A DNA stretch of 64,000 nucleotides from assembly GCA_002118135.1 (NCBI GenBank), contig BDIU01000167.1:62536-126535 (forward strand). The letters are read 5' to 3'. This document shows positions 1 through 12,000 of this stretch, piece after piece. The DNA is from Trebouxia sp. TZW2008 (Eukaryota > Chlorophyta > Trebouxiophyceae > Trebouxiales > Trebouxiaceae). Numbering within the stretch: the first letter of the stretch is position 1; each line of letters begins with the position of its first letter. Below the pieces are notes generated by a model, which was not told the DNA's origin, searched no databases, and saw only the letters and a program-made list of their open reading frames with translations. Made by a program: the position numbers and the translations under genes.

Positions 1-554
1 CTTGAGCAAAGTCTCTCCTGCTGTTAGCCAAATGTGCAATGGTTGCAAGGCGTTGTGCTCGCTGTTGTTCATGATCGATTCAAGGTCTGCTGCGTCAATG
101 TGGGCATGTGCTGCAGGCAAGCAGCCAGGACAGGCGCCAGTATCATACATACAGAATGCGTACAGGTCAGTATCAGATGCTGCACCCACTTTGTGTTTCA
201 TCTTAGATGCGATGAGTGCATGTGCACAGTATTGTGTGAGTTACAGCTGTGGGCTATGCTTGGTTTGATCTATGAGCTGCAGATGCTGAATGTCAGCAGG
301 CCAAAATTGACAGAGCATGTGTCTGTCTTCAATGCTGTGCTGCATCTGCAGACTGTGTTTTGCGTGGCAGCTTGCGTTCAGGCGCTCAGCCCATCAAGAT
401 GAGCAGTCCTCATGCCGCTGATGCAGCATGAGTTAGAATATACTAACAGCTTTCACTCAATGAGTTGCATTGCAAGCCAATTCAACAAGCACGACCCTCT
501 CCTGCTTTGAGCAGCAACGTTGAGCAGTGAGAGCTGACAAAGCAAACGGTGCAG
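1..554. other. No gene recognised at left edge
   Basis: I see no recognisable exon here. The aldo/keto reductase that starts to be readable at about 555 needs upstream exons for its catalytic Tyr/Lys and barrel strands. These must lie either here in unrecognised small exons or, more likely, beyond the left edge of the window. Confidence 0.4.
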
Positions 555-2135
555 TGCAGTTTGCTGTGTCGGACTTTTGACAGCGGATTGGCTGAAGTGT
601 GCCATGAAGAAGGTGTGGGCCTGGTGGCTTACAGCCCCCTGGCTATGGGCTTGCTCACGGTCAGAGCCAAATGTCTATTACAAACTGCATCTGTTGCATG
701 CCCTGCTGTCCTGCCTGTTTTGACATTTACATGGGCAAACCACCACAGGGCCCAGCGCATTGCAGCTGGGTTGGATTTGCTTGACTCATGCTGCTGTTCT
801 CAGCAGTATTTGCTTGACATCTCTTGGCAGTCTGTTGTCTATAGCCAATGCATGAATACAGCTATGCTAAGCGTAAGAGGCTGCTGACTGGTGCATGTGC
901 TGCGCGAGGCAAATTACCAAGCCTGATATGGAAGCACCAGCCACAGGCAGACGCTTGCGCCCATGTCAGAGACAATTGCTATCAGTAATGGACTGTCTTG
1001 TCACTCATGCTTCGAAGCACTCCTGCCTGGGCCAAATCAATGTGAAGGACTGCACTATTGCTTGTGCTTGGCAAGGCAACTGTCTTGCACCAGAATGCCC
1101 CCTTGCCCTCTCATATGAGTCAGATCAAGTGTTGACACGGACTGTACTGTTGCTCATGTGTTTCAGGGCAAGTACCTTGCCCCAGGGTGGCTGCAGCACC
1201 CCTTTTCAAGCAAGATCAATATGGATATGGGCTGTACCATTGCTCATGCTTTACAGGGGAAATATCTTGCCAAAGACGGTGGGCCAAAGGAAGCCAGGTT
1301 GAACAAGTACAAGGGCAGATATGCTGAGGCTGAGTCCAGATATGGCCTGAGGCCCAATGTGGCAGCAGCAACACGGGCCTATGCTGACTTGGCACAGCAA
1401 AGCGGCATGACTCCCGCAGCCCTTGCTCTAAGGTGAGGCAATACAAACCTATGCTGACTTGGCACAGCAAAGTGGCATGACATCCGAGGCCCTTGCTTTC
1501 AGGCGAGCCAGAGTGTATCTCCCACTACGGTCACTACTGTCATCACAATGCAAGGCTGCTTTAGCATCGGGAATCACAACGCAGTACTCTGGCTTGCATT
1601 TGTGGGCTGCTTCTACTCACAGAGACTCCCATTGTGACTCTAAATGGCGTGAATTTTCTGTTCTTTCCTACTTTGGTATGCATTGCTACATTGTCTTTGG
1701 CTAACAGCCTGTGTGAGCTGTGCATTTATTGGCCTTCTCATCTCATGCTCCATCCCTTTTGTGTCAAACAAAAGTTCAAGTCAGCAAGGGCTGCCTTCTG
1801 CTGTTCATCCTATGCGTCTCACACCTCCATTTCAGACCTTGGCATTCTGAAGACGCATGACACTTGATTTGCATTGCTTTGTGCTCAACCACACAAGGGA
1901 TGCATCAAAATGAGATGCAGATTTGCAGATATGTTTCTAGTAGCTGACATTAAATATGACTTTGCTGTGCAGGTTTGTGCTCTCACATCCTTTGATCGCT
2001 GCTGCTGTCATTGGGGCTATGGATGCAGAACAGCTGACAGAGCTTCTTGACATTGCTGAAGCGCCACCTCTATCAGAGGATGTCATGAATGCTGTTGATG
2101 CTGTCCATCAGCTATATCCAAATCCCTGTCCTTGA
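555..2135 (+). CDS. Aldo/keto reductase, C-terminal part (5' end missing)
   Basis: This is the C-terminal half of a NADPH-dependent aldo/keto reductase of the Tas-like/potassium-channel-beta-like type, a soluble TIM-barrel oxidoreductase. Three exons join in phase: 555 (or 560)-659, 1257-1432 and 1973-2135. The first carries the family block GLVAYSPLAMGLL, which must be followed by TGKY; the joined exons give T|GKYLAKDGG. The second ends in a helix rich in Ala/Leu (ADLAQQSGMTPAALALR), typical of the segment before the NADP-binding loop. The last reads FVLSHPLIAAAVIGAMD, the site that contacts the cofactor phosphate, and ends at a TGA. The N-terminal half with the catalytic tetrad is not visible. 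The substrate cannot be inferred. Two exon borders are duplicated inside the introns (see repeats). Confidence 0.82.
1030..1290 (+). repeat. Three ~90-bp tandem copies of an intron-exon acceptor in the AKR gene
   Basis: Three diverged copies begin near 1048, 1140 and 1230 (periods 92 and 90 bp). Each contains the polypyrimidine/acceptor stretch followed by the start of the GKYLA exon. Copy 3 (exon start 1257) continues into the full exon. Copy 2 also has a usable CAG acceptor and reads GKYLAPGW before diverging. Copy 1 has lost the AG and the reading frame. Seen directly in the sequence. Confidence 0.8.
1378..1505 (+). repeat. 70-bp tandem duplication of the end of AKR exon 2
   Basis: The segment coding AYADLAQQSGM at the exon end (1378-1437) is repeated at 1448-1507, about 85-90% identical. 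The first copy ends in a normal donor (AG|GTGAGG). In the second copy the donor GT has become GC (AGGCGAGC), so the copy is either silent or depends on a GC donor. Confidence 0.82.
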
Positions 2136-2699
2136 AAACAACTTGAGCTTGCAATTGCTCCCGATGAGGTGTCGATGGTTGTTTGCAAAGCCACAGCTAC
2201 TCTTCTTGACTCCGGAATTTGCTTATTTTGAAGGACAGATGATCGTCGTTGACTTACACGGTTTGTTGGGCAATCAATGTAAGAATTTTACGTGTATCAG
2301 GTTTTTTACATCAGAGCACACTGGCAAAGCATGTGGCCCTTTTTTGATGCAATGTGATACAATTCATGACATGCAGAGTGGCAAGCAATACGCCATCAGT
2401 CAGAGCATACCTGCCACTCCATGTGATCCTAGCTGCGCATTTTGAGTGATGATGCAGCATGACTGCCGAATAGCGCAAATGGGGTTCAGAAAAATGTTGT
2501 GAGGACCATACACAAAAGGTAGACCTTGGCAACTGTCAGCTCAGTAAGGCTGTGCAAGTTGTATTGCACTGTCTGTACGACTTCACTAGGACAACTGCAA
2601 AATGGCACCTAGGCCTGGACTGTCAAAAACAAACTGCATCTGTGTGTTTGACATACACACAAACATACAGCACACATCAAGGTCAGTACAGCACAAAGC
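2136..2699. other. Intergenic spacer, AKR 3' end to coiled-coil gene 3' end
   Basis: Convergent 3' ends flank this AT-moderate spacer. I see no coding signal or structured repeat in it. Confidence 0.5.
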
Positions 2700-5600
2700 T
2701 CATTCCCCAAGTGACTGCAGCTCAGCATACAGTTCCTGCAAGCGTTGCCGCCTCTTTATAGTCTGCTGCAGCAAATGTGGTCCATTGGCACTGGTGTCGT
2801 TCCTTCCTGTCGGGATTTTGATAGGGCTGGCAGCGCCTTTCTGCTTGAGACTGCCACCTGGCACCCACTTCGGCTTTGCAGCTTGCCCCTTGTCTGCAGC
2901 AGCAGTGAATGTTTGACCTGAAAGCAAAATCCTCAAAATGCGCTGAAGAGCAAATCATGGGCAAATGCCAAAGTCTTACAAGTGGTCGAAGTAAAATGAA
3001 TGTAGTGATAAAATGTCTGCAGAAGACATGCAGGGTGCAGGCCTTCTGCAGTGCTGATGCAGTCTGCCAAAATGGGATAGAGAACAGGCGAGACAAGAAA
3101 AGTCTACGCCTTTAGGCGTCAGGACAGGAGCCTCTATAAACAGAGGCTCCTGTCCTGACGCCTCTGTGGCCTCTCTGAGGCCTCTGGCCTCAGCTAGCCT
3201 CAGGCGTAGCTGTAGTATATATCTGTAAAGCAGTGCGTTACTTAGGTTTGTTTGGTATGCCTGGAATTCGAGCGTAACAACAGTTGCTGCAAGATCTTTG
3301 CTGCAAATGGTGGTGTGGTATGCACTGATGCTCGTCACCAGCAAACCCTGTAGCAAGCTGCAGATTGTGTACTAACCTTGCTCTTTTCGTGGTGACAACG
3401 TCGATGCTGTCTTGCGCATTGTTCGCTTCGGTGTTCCAGCTGCTGATGCAGGCTCTGGTGCACCTCTGGGTGATGGGTCTGCATCAGCACGTCTGGAAAA
3501 GGACAGGCTACCATCCTGCAGATGACCGCAAAGTATGACCAAAGAGACTAATAAAGAAGAGGGAAGGGAAGGGAAGGGAAGGGAAGGGAAGGGAAGGGAA
3601 GGGAAGGGAAGGGAAGGGAAGGCTGCTAGGCGTGTTTGGAAGGCCTGAGGAAAACCGTAGCATCCGTAGGAACACCATATGTACAATGACATGGTGTCAC
3701 AAAGCATCTATTACGTGTCAGACTTCAAGCCAGCCAGAGATCGTGGGTCGACTGGCAGCCTGAAACACTCAAAGAGTGCTACTTGGGCATGCTGGAAGTG
3801 TTGATTCTCATTACCACCCATCAAAATGCAGGACATGCTTTCACAGCGGCCATGATACACAAGCGTGCAGAGTGCTGCCACACCATTGTCACAGCATGCC
3901 ATGACACTTGCTGCTGCCGTACTAAAGGCTTGATGATGGTGAGCTGCATCATATCTTTGCAAGTGACAAAATTCCCAAAAAAAAGCCTTCTGATTGTGTA
4001 AAGAAAAGGTTTTGCTGTGTTGAGTACTTACCACAGGTGTACCATGGGTGACAGCCTCTGGCTCTGCCACCCATTCACACTGAACTTGCAGCAGTCAGCT
4101 TAGTGGTGAGTACCTTAGACTGCAGCTGCCTCTTAGGAGGGGGCTGCTGCTGGAAGGCAGCCTGTAGGGTGTGCAGGGAACGGCACACTTCCTGCAGGCT
4201 GCCCTGCATGCTCTGCATTTGCCCCTGCAACCCCTCACTCTGCTGCTGCAGGGCTTGTTCAGCCCTCTGTGTTACAGCCCTCAGGCTGCCCTGCCCTTTG
4301 TCTTGCCCTTGGCCCTGCCCCTGCTGAAGGCCATCAGCCCTTTGTGGGACAGCCCTCAGAATCCCCTGTCCCTGGTTGTGCTGCCCTTGGCCCTGTCCTT
4401 GACCCAGTCCCTGCTTCTGCTGTCTCTGCTGCTGCGGCTCTTTTGCTTGTGGAATGGAGTCAACTGTGTTGGGCTGGCGGGAAGAAGCAGCAGTGTGGGG
4501 TTGTCTAAAGCTTAGCTCAGCGGCAATGGTTGAGGCGGGCTGTTGGCTTTGGCGGCTGCTTTGTAGGCCTGACGCCAAAGTCTACATCCACAACATAGCA
4601 CTGTCAGCATGCTTGGAGTTTCAACCCAATGGCTGTTGAGATCAACAATCACAGAGTAGCTGTCCAGCTGAAGAGTCTCAAGCAGGCTTCGCAAAGTGAG
4701 TTGTTACAATGCAGTCCCTTCACTGCGCCTTGACGCAAATCGAGATTACGAAGCCCAGGAACAGATCATGCATTGCTTTGGGACAACTTTGCACAGCATG
4801 AAGCCAAAAGTCAGCAAAGAACAAATTTGCAAGTCAGAGCAGATGTTGCCCGTGCAAGATGTACTGTAATCAGATGTGGCTGCATGCAGCTTCAGCATAT
4901 TTAGCATACCTGAAGCTCAGTCCTAGCCTGTGTCAGGCAGTTCATGCCCTTCTTAATCTCCCCTTCAACTGTCTTCTGAATGCCCTCCAACATCTGCTGT
5001 GCCTGCAGACACACGTGGTATGCCTATGCACCTGAGTTCAAGGCAAAACTCCAGCAGACGAGCTTCCCAGGTCGCATTTTCACCAGCTGTGTAGCTGTCA
5101 AAGTCGACTGCCATGAAGGGCAAATTTGGCGCTGCAACCATACCAGGCAAGGAAAATTTCACAGCAGCAAGCAACATGCTGCACAGATGTAATGCCAGCG
5201 CATGGCTCAATGATGGGTGCTCAGTAAGGCGTCAGTGGGTGCAGACATCATAGAATGCATTGCAGGCGTGATGCAGGGTGCCTGCAGACTGAGTGGCCCA
5301 CCATTGCAGTGCATGCAGACATGATGGAGTGGTGTTGAAACAACACATAGCAAGCGGACTGCAGGGAGGGTGCTTACGGGTGCCTGATGAGGCCCAGCAG
5401 ACTGTGCAGCTGCCCATTTGGCATCATGCAGCAGGTCCTTGAAGCGGCTACGCTCTGCCTTGAGCCCCTGCAGCTGCTCACCCAGCACCCCCTGTACCTC
5501 CTGCAGTGCCTGCACCCACACACCATACCTCAGCTTTGCTAGCACCAGCAATGGCAGCCGCCGCCTTGATTTTGCAAGTCAAAGACATGAAGACTGAGAC

Positions 5601-8554
5601 TGCTCATCCAGCACCCCTTGCACCTCGTGCAATGCCTGCGCCAAAGCAAAACATTTTACCACTTTGGCACGATCTACAAAAAATGGCACAAGTCAAAAGA
5701 CACGAAGGCTGTGGCTGCTCACCCAGCACCCCCTGCACCTCCTGCAGCGCCTGCATACCCACGCCACACATGTACCATGATCCAGACTTGACAGGCTTTT
5801 CAGGCTGCGTTGCAAGCAATTGTTGTGCTGCTTCTGGCTACAGAGGCTCTTGCCATGAAGAGTAAGAGCGTACACCTTGTTCTGCCAAAGTTTGCCAGCA
5901 ATTGCAGGCAAATACAGCCTGCCATGAAGATAGTTTAGCCTAGCCCAGCTTGCTGAGAGCATTTTCATGTGCAACACAAGTGAATCCCAAAATGCAGTCC
6001 AGGGCTGGTTGCAGGCAGGTGATGAGCTGCTTCTATTCACGGAGGCTCCCTGTAAGAAGCCCAAAACCGCCGACTTTTCAATGTTTTTCTTTTGTTCTCT
6101 TTCCTTTATACTATTTTCTTCTTTCCCTTTGAAGGCAGTGGCAGGCAAATCACCTGGGAGCAGGAGTCGGCTCTTTGCAGATCAGCAGGCAGAGGCGCTC
6201 CTGAGAGCAGAAGGGTCACAGACTGCTCCATCTGGCAGAGTCTGTTGGCTAGGTCAGGCAGCTGCACAGATACGCCCTCAGGACCCACACCTGCAAAGTA
6301 ACAGTAATGATTTCAGTGACAGTCACTTTTGGCACTTTGCAGGTCAGTAGGCAGAGGCGCTTTTGACAGCAGAAGAGACACAGCCCGCTCCATCTGGTAG
6401 AGTTTGTTGGCTAGGTCAGGCAGCTGCACAGCCACCACCTCAGGGCCCACACCTGTACAGTCTCGGCAATACTGTCATTGACAGTGACAGGAACAGTAGA
6501 CTGTTTGCATGTCAGCAGGCAGGGGTGCTCCTGACAGCAGTAGAGAGACAGATTGCTCCATCTGACACAACCTATTGGCCAGGTCAGGAAGCTGCACAGC
6601 CACGCCCTCAGGACCCACACCTGAACAATAACAACTACACTGATAATGGTCGCAACGATGATGAACAACAGCAACAGCAACAGTAAATGTAACAAGAGGA
6701 CAAGCAGTCACGCTCACAGTGCCAGTAGCACTGACACTAGTTGCAGCAGCAACGGTCTCAATGACAACTTCAGTAACAGTAATCGTAGCAGCAACAGAAT
6801 AAGTAAGAGTGACGGTCATAGAGAGATTTATGGTGATGTCGACATTTCACAGAAGGTACCATTTGCCGTAATTTTGATGGTTGCGTTGTCCAGCATGAAT
6901 GCTAGGCGTGTGACATACTTCTGTACAGTGCAGAGACATTGTTTGAGAAGTGCCAGGAGCTGACTTTGGGACCCACTGCAAGCTTCATATGTGCAGCAAA
7001 ACCTGATACTGTTTGAGCTGCATGGCAGTTGAGGCCCTAGTGCCAGGGCATGACTGCTCAAGTGCTGCAGCAGTGACAGCTGCTGACTGTGGCTGCTCAA
7101 ACATTGCTGCAACTGTTGAGACGGCACTGCGGCTACGGATGCAGATTGGAACTGCTACCAGCATTGTCCTTGATTTAGACACTGTATGCAAGCCTTCATA
7201 TGCGAGAGCTTTGCTTTCAAGTCATGAGTGGTACAGGCTGGCGATCAATCTTTGCAACAATCTAAAGCAGCCAAGCTGTGCATGCAGCCAAATCGAGAGA
7301 AGCACTTGCCTAGCTGCTTCTCCAGGAACTTGGCCAAGGCTCTGTCCATCTTGCTGAGCATCCTTTGCTCCAGGGCCTCCAGCTGGGCCTGCATGCCACT
7401 TCAAAGCTAAACAGGCTGGAGGCAGCTATCCAAAATGTGCCACACAACCCACACCAAAACACCTGGTCCTGACTGTCTGAGCATGCACACATCGGCCTTG
7501 TCAGTTGCGCAGCAAGTGTGCTGATATTTCAAGTCAAGTCTGACCCAAGGCGTCAGGCCAGAAGGTCACTATTGCTTGCCAGGTTGTGGCTTCCATGCAA
7601 CAGTCTCAGCTATGATGAGCATTGAGCAGCATCTTTGCATATGCCCAAGGCATGAAGAGCAGCAGGCAGCGGCATCCGCAGCAGCAGGGGACCATTGTGC
7701 TTGTTTGATGCATCACATGAGTGGTGAAGAGTAGAATGGCAATTGCAGCGCATTGGCTTGCCTGCAAGTGGCTTTCTTGCGCTGCCTCTGACTTCTGACG
7801 CTGCTGCTCTGAAGTGGAGACAGCAGTCTCCAGCTGCTGCACTCGCCGTGTGAGCTCTGCCACAGCCTGCTTTTGGAGCCCCTCATTGTCCTCAGCATAT
7901 GATTGGCTGCATTTGAGCAGGCGGCCTGTGTTGAGTACCTGCACACATCGCTCTGCTGTGACCACCAGTGCCGATTTTCAGCTCTGTCACGCGTTTTGCA
8001 GATTGACCAGTTTCCATGTAAGGGCAAGAATATATGTCTCCTATTCTGCTCAAATGGCCAAGCTGGCTCAGGCAGCTGCATCTTCTTCTCGTTTTTGGGT
8101 GTGAGAGCTTTTCATTACACATGTATCAGCAAAAGACACATGCAATGACAGAATCAGAAGGGCAGTATACAGTTCATCTGAAGACAAGCAGCAGGCAAAC
8201 TAAACAACCTGCAAAACAGCAGGCAGCTGCATTTGCTGCACGAACAGCTTTAGGGCGCAATATTGAACTAGCGATGTTACCTTCTCTTCTAGCAGCCGCG
8301 CTGCACTTGTGACAGTCTCAAGCCGCTGATCAAATGACTGTACTGTCAGGCATGCATTTGTTACGCGCTCAAGCTGACTTTCAAGGTAACCAATGTAGGT
8401 TGATCTGTCTGTCAGCAGCTTGTCTGGGTGCACATTTTCAGAGTCCTGCAGAGAGTGCTGCTGTTCAGCTGCATGTCGAGCCTTCGACGTGCAGAACCAA
8501 AGTCACAGTCCACCTACCCGCAGCTGGGCCTGCAGCTTATCGTAGTTCTGCCGC
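2700..8554 (-). CDS. Large coiled-coil protein, multi-exon, function unknown
   Basis: Minus-strand exons that join in phase or have clear splice sites: 8518-8554, 8281-8468, 7762-7906, 7310-7388, 6154-6290, 5378-5509, 4910-5002, 4115-~4570, 4032-4084, 3377-3492 and 2700-2907 (stop at 2700). Most exons encode heptad-like helices: YLESQLERVTNACLTVQS, AELTRRVQQLETAVSTSE, LEALEQRMLSKMDRALAK and QEVQGVLGEQLQGLKAER. A Gln/Gly-rich segment (GQGQGQ repeats) lies near 4300-4420. The tail is basic and Ser/Pro-rich and ends in a helix with RRQRLQELYAELQ. The 5' end lies upstream of 8554 and was not found. Introns after 7762 and 7310 start with GC. It looks like a structural or centrosomal/cytoskeletal coiled-coil protein, but I do not recognise the family. 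Exon order between 6.3 and 7.3 kb is incomplete. Confidence 0.6.
3104..3209. mobile_element. Short palindromic element with 22-bp perfect hairpin
   Basis: Positions 3114-3135 and 3142-3163 are a perfect 22-bp inverted repeat around a 6-nt loop. Ends CTACGCCT (3104-3111) and AGGCGTAG (3202-3209) form an outer 8-bp inverted repeat. The GC-rich element lies in the intron between the last two exons of the coiled-coil gene. It looks like a foldback/MITE-type insertion. No target-site duplication is evident. Confidence 0.6.
3562..3621. repeat. (AGGGA)n microsatellite
   Basis: About twelve uninterrupted AGGGA/GGGAA pentamers in an intron of the coiled-coil gene. A simple repeat with no coding role. 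Confidence 0.95.
5575..5757 (-). repeat. Two extra tandem copies of the coiled-coil exon ALQEVQGVLGEQ
   Basis: The exon at 5378-5509 begins ALQEVQGVLGEQLQG. Diverged copies with the same start lie at about 5643-5575 (ALHEVQGVLDEQ) and 5757-5689 (ALQEVQGVLGEQ), 114 bp apart. Both copies share a different 3' end (S/PQSSC-like) from the parent exon, so they arose from each other. The parent has a clear donor (GTAAGC); the copies do not. Confidence 0.75.
6340..6620 (-). repeat. Tandem copies of exon VGPEG...LLLSGAPLPAD
   Basis: The exon starting at 6290 is repeated at 6452 and 6620 (periods 162 and 168 bp). All three copies have an AG acceptor before GTGTGGG and stay open in the same frame: QLPDLANRLCQMEQS, QLPDLANKLYQMERA and QLPDLANRLCQMEQS. 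Only the 6290 copy has an obvious GT donor (6154, CAG|GTGATT). The protein conservation of copy 3 is high enough that it may be a real cassette exon. Confidence 0.8.
6640..6825. repeat. AACAGTAACAG-type low-complexity tract
   Basis: Degenerate trinucleotide-rich DNA (CAR/AAC/AGT units) lies in the intron upstream of the third exon copy. It is open in several frames because of its composition. I do not treat it as coding. Confidence 0.7.
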
Positions 8555-9019
8555 CTGGCATGTGTGTTTTGGTAAGAATTTGGACGCGCAGTCAGCATTC
8601 AGGCTGAGCAACAGCCCTGATGCTGCCGTGCACTGTCGCAGACTTAGAATTTCACCCGGTCCCACTCCTTCTTTGGCCAAACACGTACAGAAAGCCAACA
8701 CGGGTGTTGTTGGGTTGGTAACCGCTGGCAGGCTGACGCTCTTACGAGCGGGAGCTATGCTTGCTGCGAAAGTTGTTGACTTCCTGAAACAGCAAAGCAG
8801 ACTCTCGCGCCTTGTTGCATTCCGCTACTGCACAATCTCTGCGGTGACCTCAACTCACAACAAGCTGAACTCTGAATTGAAGAAGAACGAGTGCAGAACG
8901 GAATGCCTCTGTTGCACACAATTCAATGTGACTGGCATGAATCTTCCTTTGGTATGCCAAGGGGATGTTGAACAAAGCAGCAAACAGCAGGAAATCATCA
9001 AGCAGTAGTTTCATCAGTG

Positions 9020-12000
9020 CTATCTATGCTCATTCTGAACTGGCACATCTGTTTGTGTTCGCGGCTGTTCATGAGGCTGAGTCTGCTGATTCATGCGCAA
9101 CCTGCGCCTTCTCTGCAAGACAAGCCATAAACCAGCTCCACAACCCACTAGCAGAAACAGCTCTGCTTGATCAGTGACAATGCTGGCCAGAGAGCCTATA
9201 CGTGCGACCACGTCCAAGATCACGTCTATTCCTCTATGCATTCCATGGAAAAAATGTTGCCACAGACTTATATCCCCACCAAACTCTTGTACTGTCCCTT
9301 GCTCTGCTTCATGCAGCTCGAACATTCGCTGCTTCAGGAAAATAAACCTGTCGGGCACATATGGTTTGACGGACAACCACCAGCTATGCAACCACAGGCC
9401 ACACAAGGCCAGGAAGATAGGCACAAAGGTATCTGGCTGGGCATCCATGGCTTTGTCATAGTATCTTTTGGCAAGATGTAGATCCTGTGGCAATCCAGCG
9501 CCGTACTCATGCATGAAACCCAAGTTGTAGCTGGCTTGCGCAATGCGGTGTCTGGAGGCTTCAGCATATCTCTGTGCAGCAAGAGACCAATCTCGGGGCA
9601 CACCCCGGCCGTAGTAATAGCTGTCACCAATCTGTAAAAGCGCCTCATGGTTTCCCTGTTGGGCTGCTCTTTCATACAGCTTGATGGCAAGCTGAGCGGC
9701 GGCCTCGCCTTGGTACCCGTAGTTGTGGGTCAGCATCCAAGCTGCATTGCTTTGGCCAATTTCACTGCCCATCTCTGCAGATTGCAGGTAGTGCAGCAAT
9801 GCTGCTTCATACTCCCCATCCATGAATGCTTCAAAGCCCTGTAACAACAAGATTGAACACGTGATGTCACAGCTTGCTTTGCCTGCAATGGTCTAGCACA
9901 TCAGGGTGGTCCTCGTACAGAAATGACAGCCCTGCATCAACATCATCATTTGCATGATGTTCTACTTTGCGCGCCTGCATTGTGATGACACAGCTGGTGA
10001 CTCCATTGGTTGGCAAAAGCAACCTGATGAGCTGACATTGCAAGCAGAAGCTGCTGAAGCACACAGCTATGGTAACAGACTAGGCTCTGTCCTAGTGAGC
10101 GTGTGCCTCAGCTCAAGCACATGCCCAAGTGAGATTGTGCGTAGCCGCCAATCAGTTCATCAGATAAGATCCAACACTTCTGGTGTGTCTATTATACGGC
10201 TTTCTCAGAACAGCACTCAAGCTCTGCTGTGCAAGCACCTCCACACGTTACAGCAACAGGCTGGTTTTGGCACATTGCTGAGGCCTTGCTCAAAATGGCA
10301 TTGACAATAGACACTTCCATACCAGATTGCAGCTAGTGAACTTCAACGTTCATAACAGCAGGCTCACTGCAACAGGCATGACTTTGAGCCTTCACAAGCA
10401 GCTCTTGAGCCAGTTTCAGCTCCATTGGACTGATGAAGTTAAATAACCCCTGCTGTATAGAGATGCCTCGCAGCTTTTTGCTGGGCTGTTTGATGTTGTT
10501 ACATTTGCATCTGCATCAAGCAGCCCAGAAGAAGCTGCAGGGCATCAGTGCACAGCAGACTTTCCCTGCTTTCACACACAACGCACGTTAGATGCAGCAA
10601 TGGGTTGTCAGGAATCACGCCACAAAACCCTCTTGGTATATGAACACCCAATACAAGGAACTTGCTAAAATGACACTATTGTGTGGACAAGGAGATTGGG
10701 AACCAACCACTGCATTCTGCCAACAGTGGTTACTTCTGACTGACATCAACTCAATTCAAGGACAGAGGTTGTTGGGTACAAGCCCTATTATGACATTTTA
10801 ATGAACACTGTGCTGGCTGAGATGCCCTCCCCAGCTGCCTTCTCAACAATCTTCCTCTAAAGGGCTAGGGCAGGTGGGCATTCAGCCAGGCACACATGAC
10901 AATCTTTCCACTAGGATCAGCCAAGCAGAAACAGGTTGTCAGCAATCACTGTACCTGCTGAACCAGCCCTCCCCAGCTGCCCTTCTCGGCAATCTTCTTC
11001 AGCACAGCTAGGGCAGGTGGGCAACCGGCGTTGGCACTTGCTGTGCCCAGACTTGCCCCATTGCTGAGGTGCATCATGGCCAGGTTGTACATGGCCAGCA
11101 GGTGACCCACTTGACCGGCAACAGTGAAGCAGTCTATGGCTTGGCGCTGGCTGGGCTTGACTCCCCAGCCATTCAGATACATGACTCCCATGTGGAACCA
11201 CGCTTCAGCAGAGCCCTGCAGCAATAGAATGAAGCTGCAGTAAGCTTTGATGGGAGTCATGGCTACATTGAAGCAATTGATGGCTCGCCGCTGGCTTGGC
11301 TTGACTCTCTAGCCATTCAGGTAAATGACTCCCATGTGGAACAGTGCCTCCGCAGAGCCCTGCAAGTAACACAAACAAGCTGCAATTGCTGAGTTGCATC
11401 ATGGCCAGGTTGTACATGGCCAGCAGGTGACCCGCTTGACCAGCTACTGTGAAGCAGTCTATGGCTTGACGCTGGCTGGGCTTGACTCCCCAGCCATTCA
11501 GATACATGACTCCCATGTGAAACCACGCTTCAGCAGAGCCCTGCAAAAACAGAATGAAGCTGCAGTAAGCTTTGATTGTATTGGCCGGCTACATTGAAGC
11601 AATCGATGGCTCGCCGCTGGCTTGGCCTGACTCTCTAGCCATTCAGGTACATGACTCCCATGTGAAACAGTGCCTCCGCAGAGCCCTGCAAGTAACACAA
11701 ACAAGCTGCAATTGCTGAGGTGCATCATGGCCAGGCTGTACATGGCCAGCAGGCGACCCACTTGACCAGCTACAGTGAAGCAGCCAATGGCTTGGCGCTG
11801 GCTGGGCTTGACACACATGATTCCCAGTACATGATTCACGTGTGAAACCACGCTTCAGCAGAGCCCTGCATTTGCAGTACCGAATCACAGCAAAGCCACA
11901 GAGCATGTGAACTTCAGAAGCAGGATCGTGCACCACTACCTAAATCTTCAGCAGTTTGTTGCTTCTGAGTGTGCTTTGCCAGCAGTGTCCAATCAATAAG

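Noticed and set aside
8334..9008. 224-codon open frame on the plus strand
   Set aside because: It overlaps minus-strand exons of the coiled-coil gene with better splice and family support, and has no recognisable motif.
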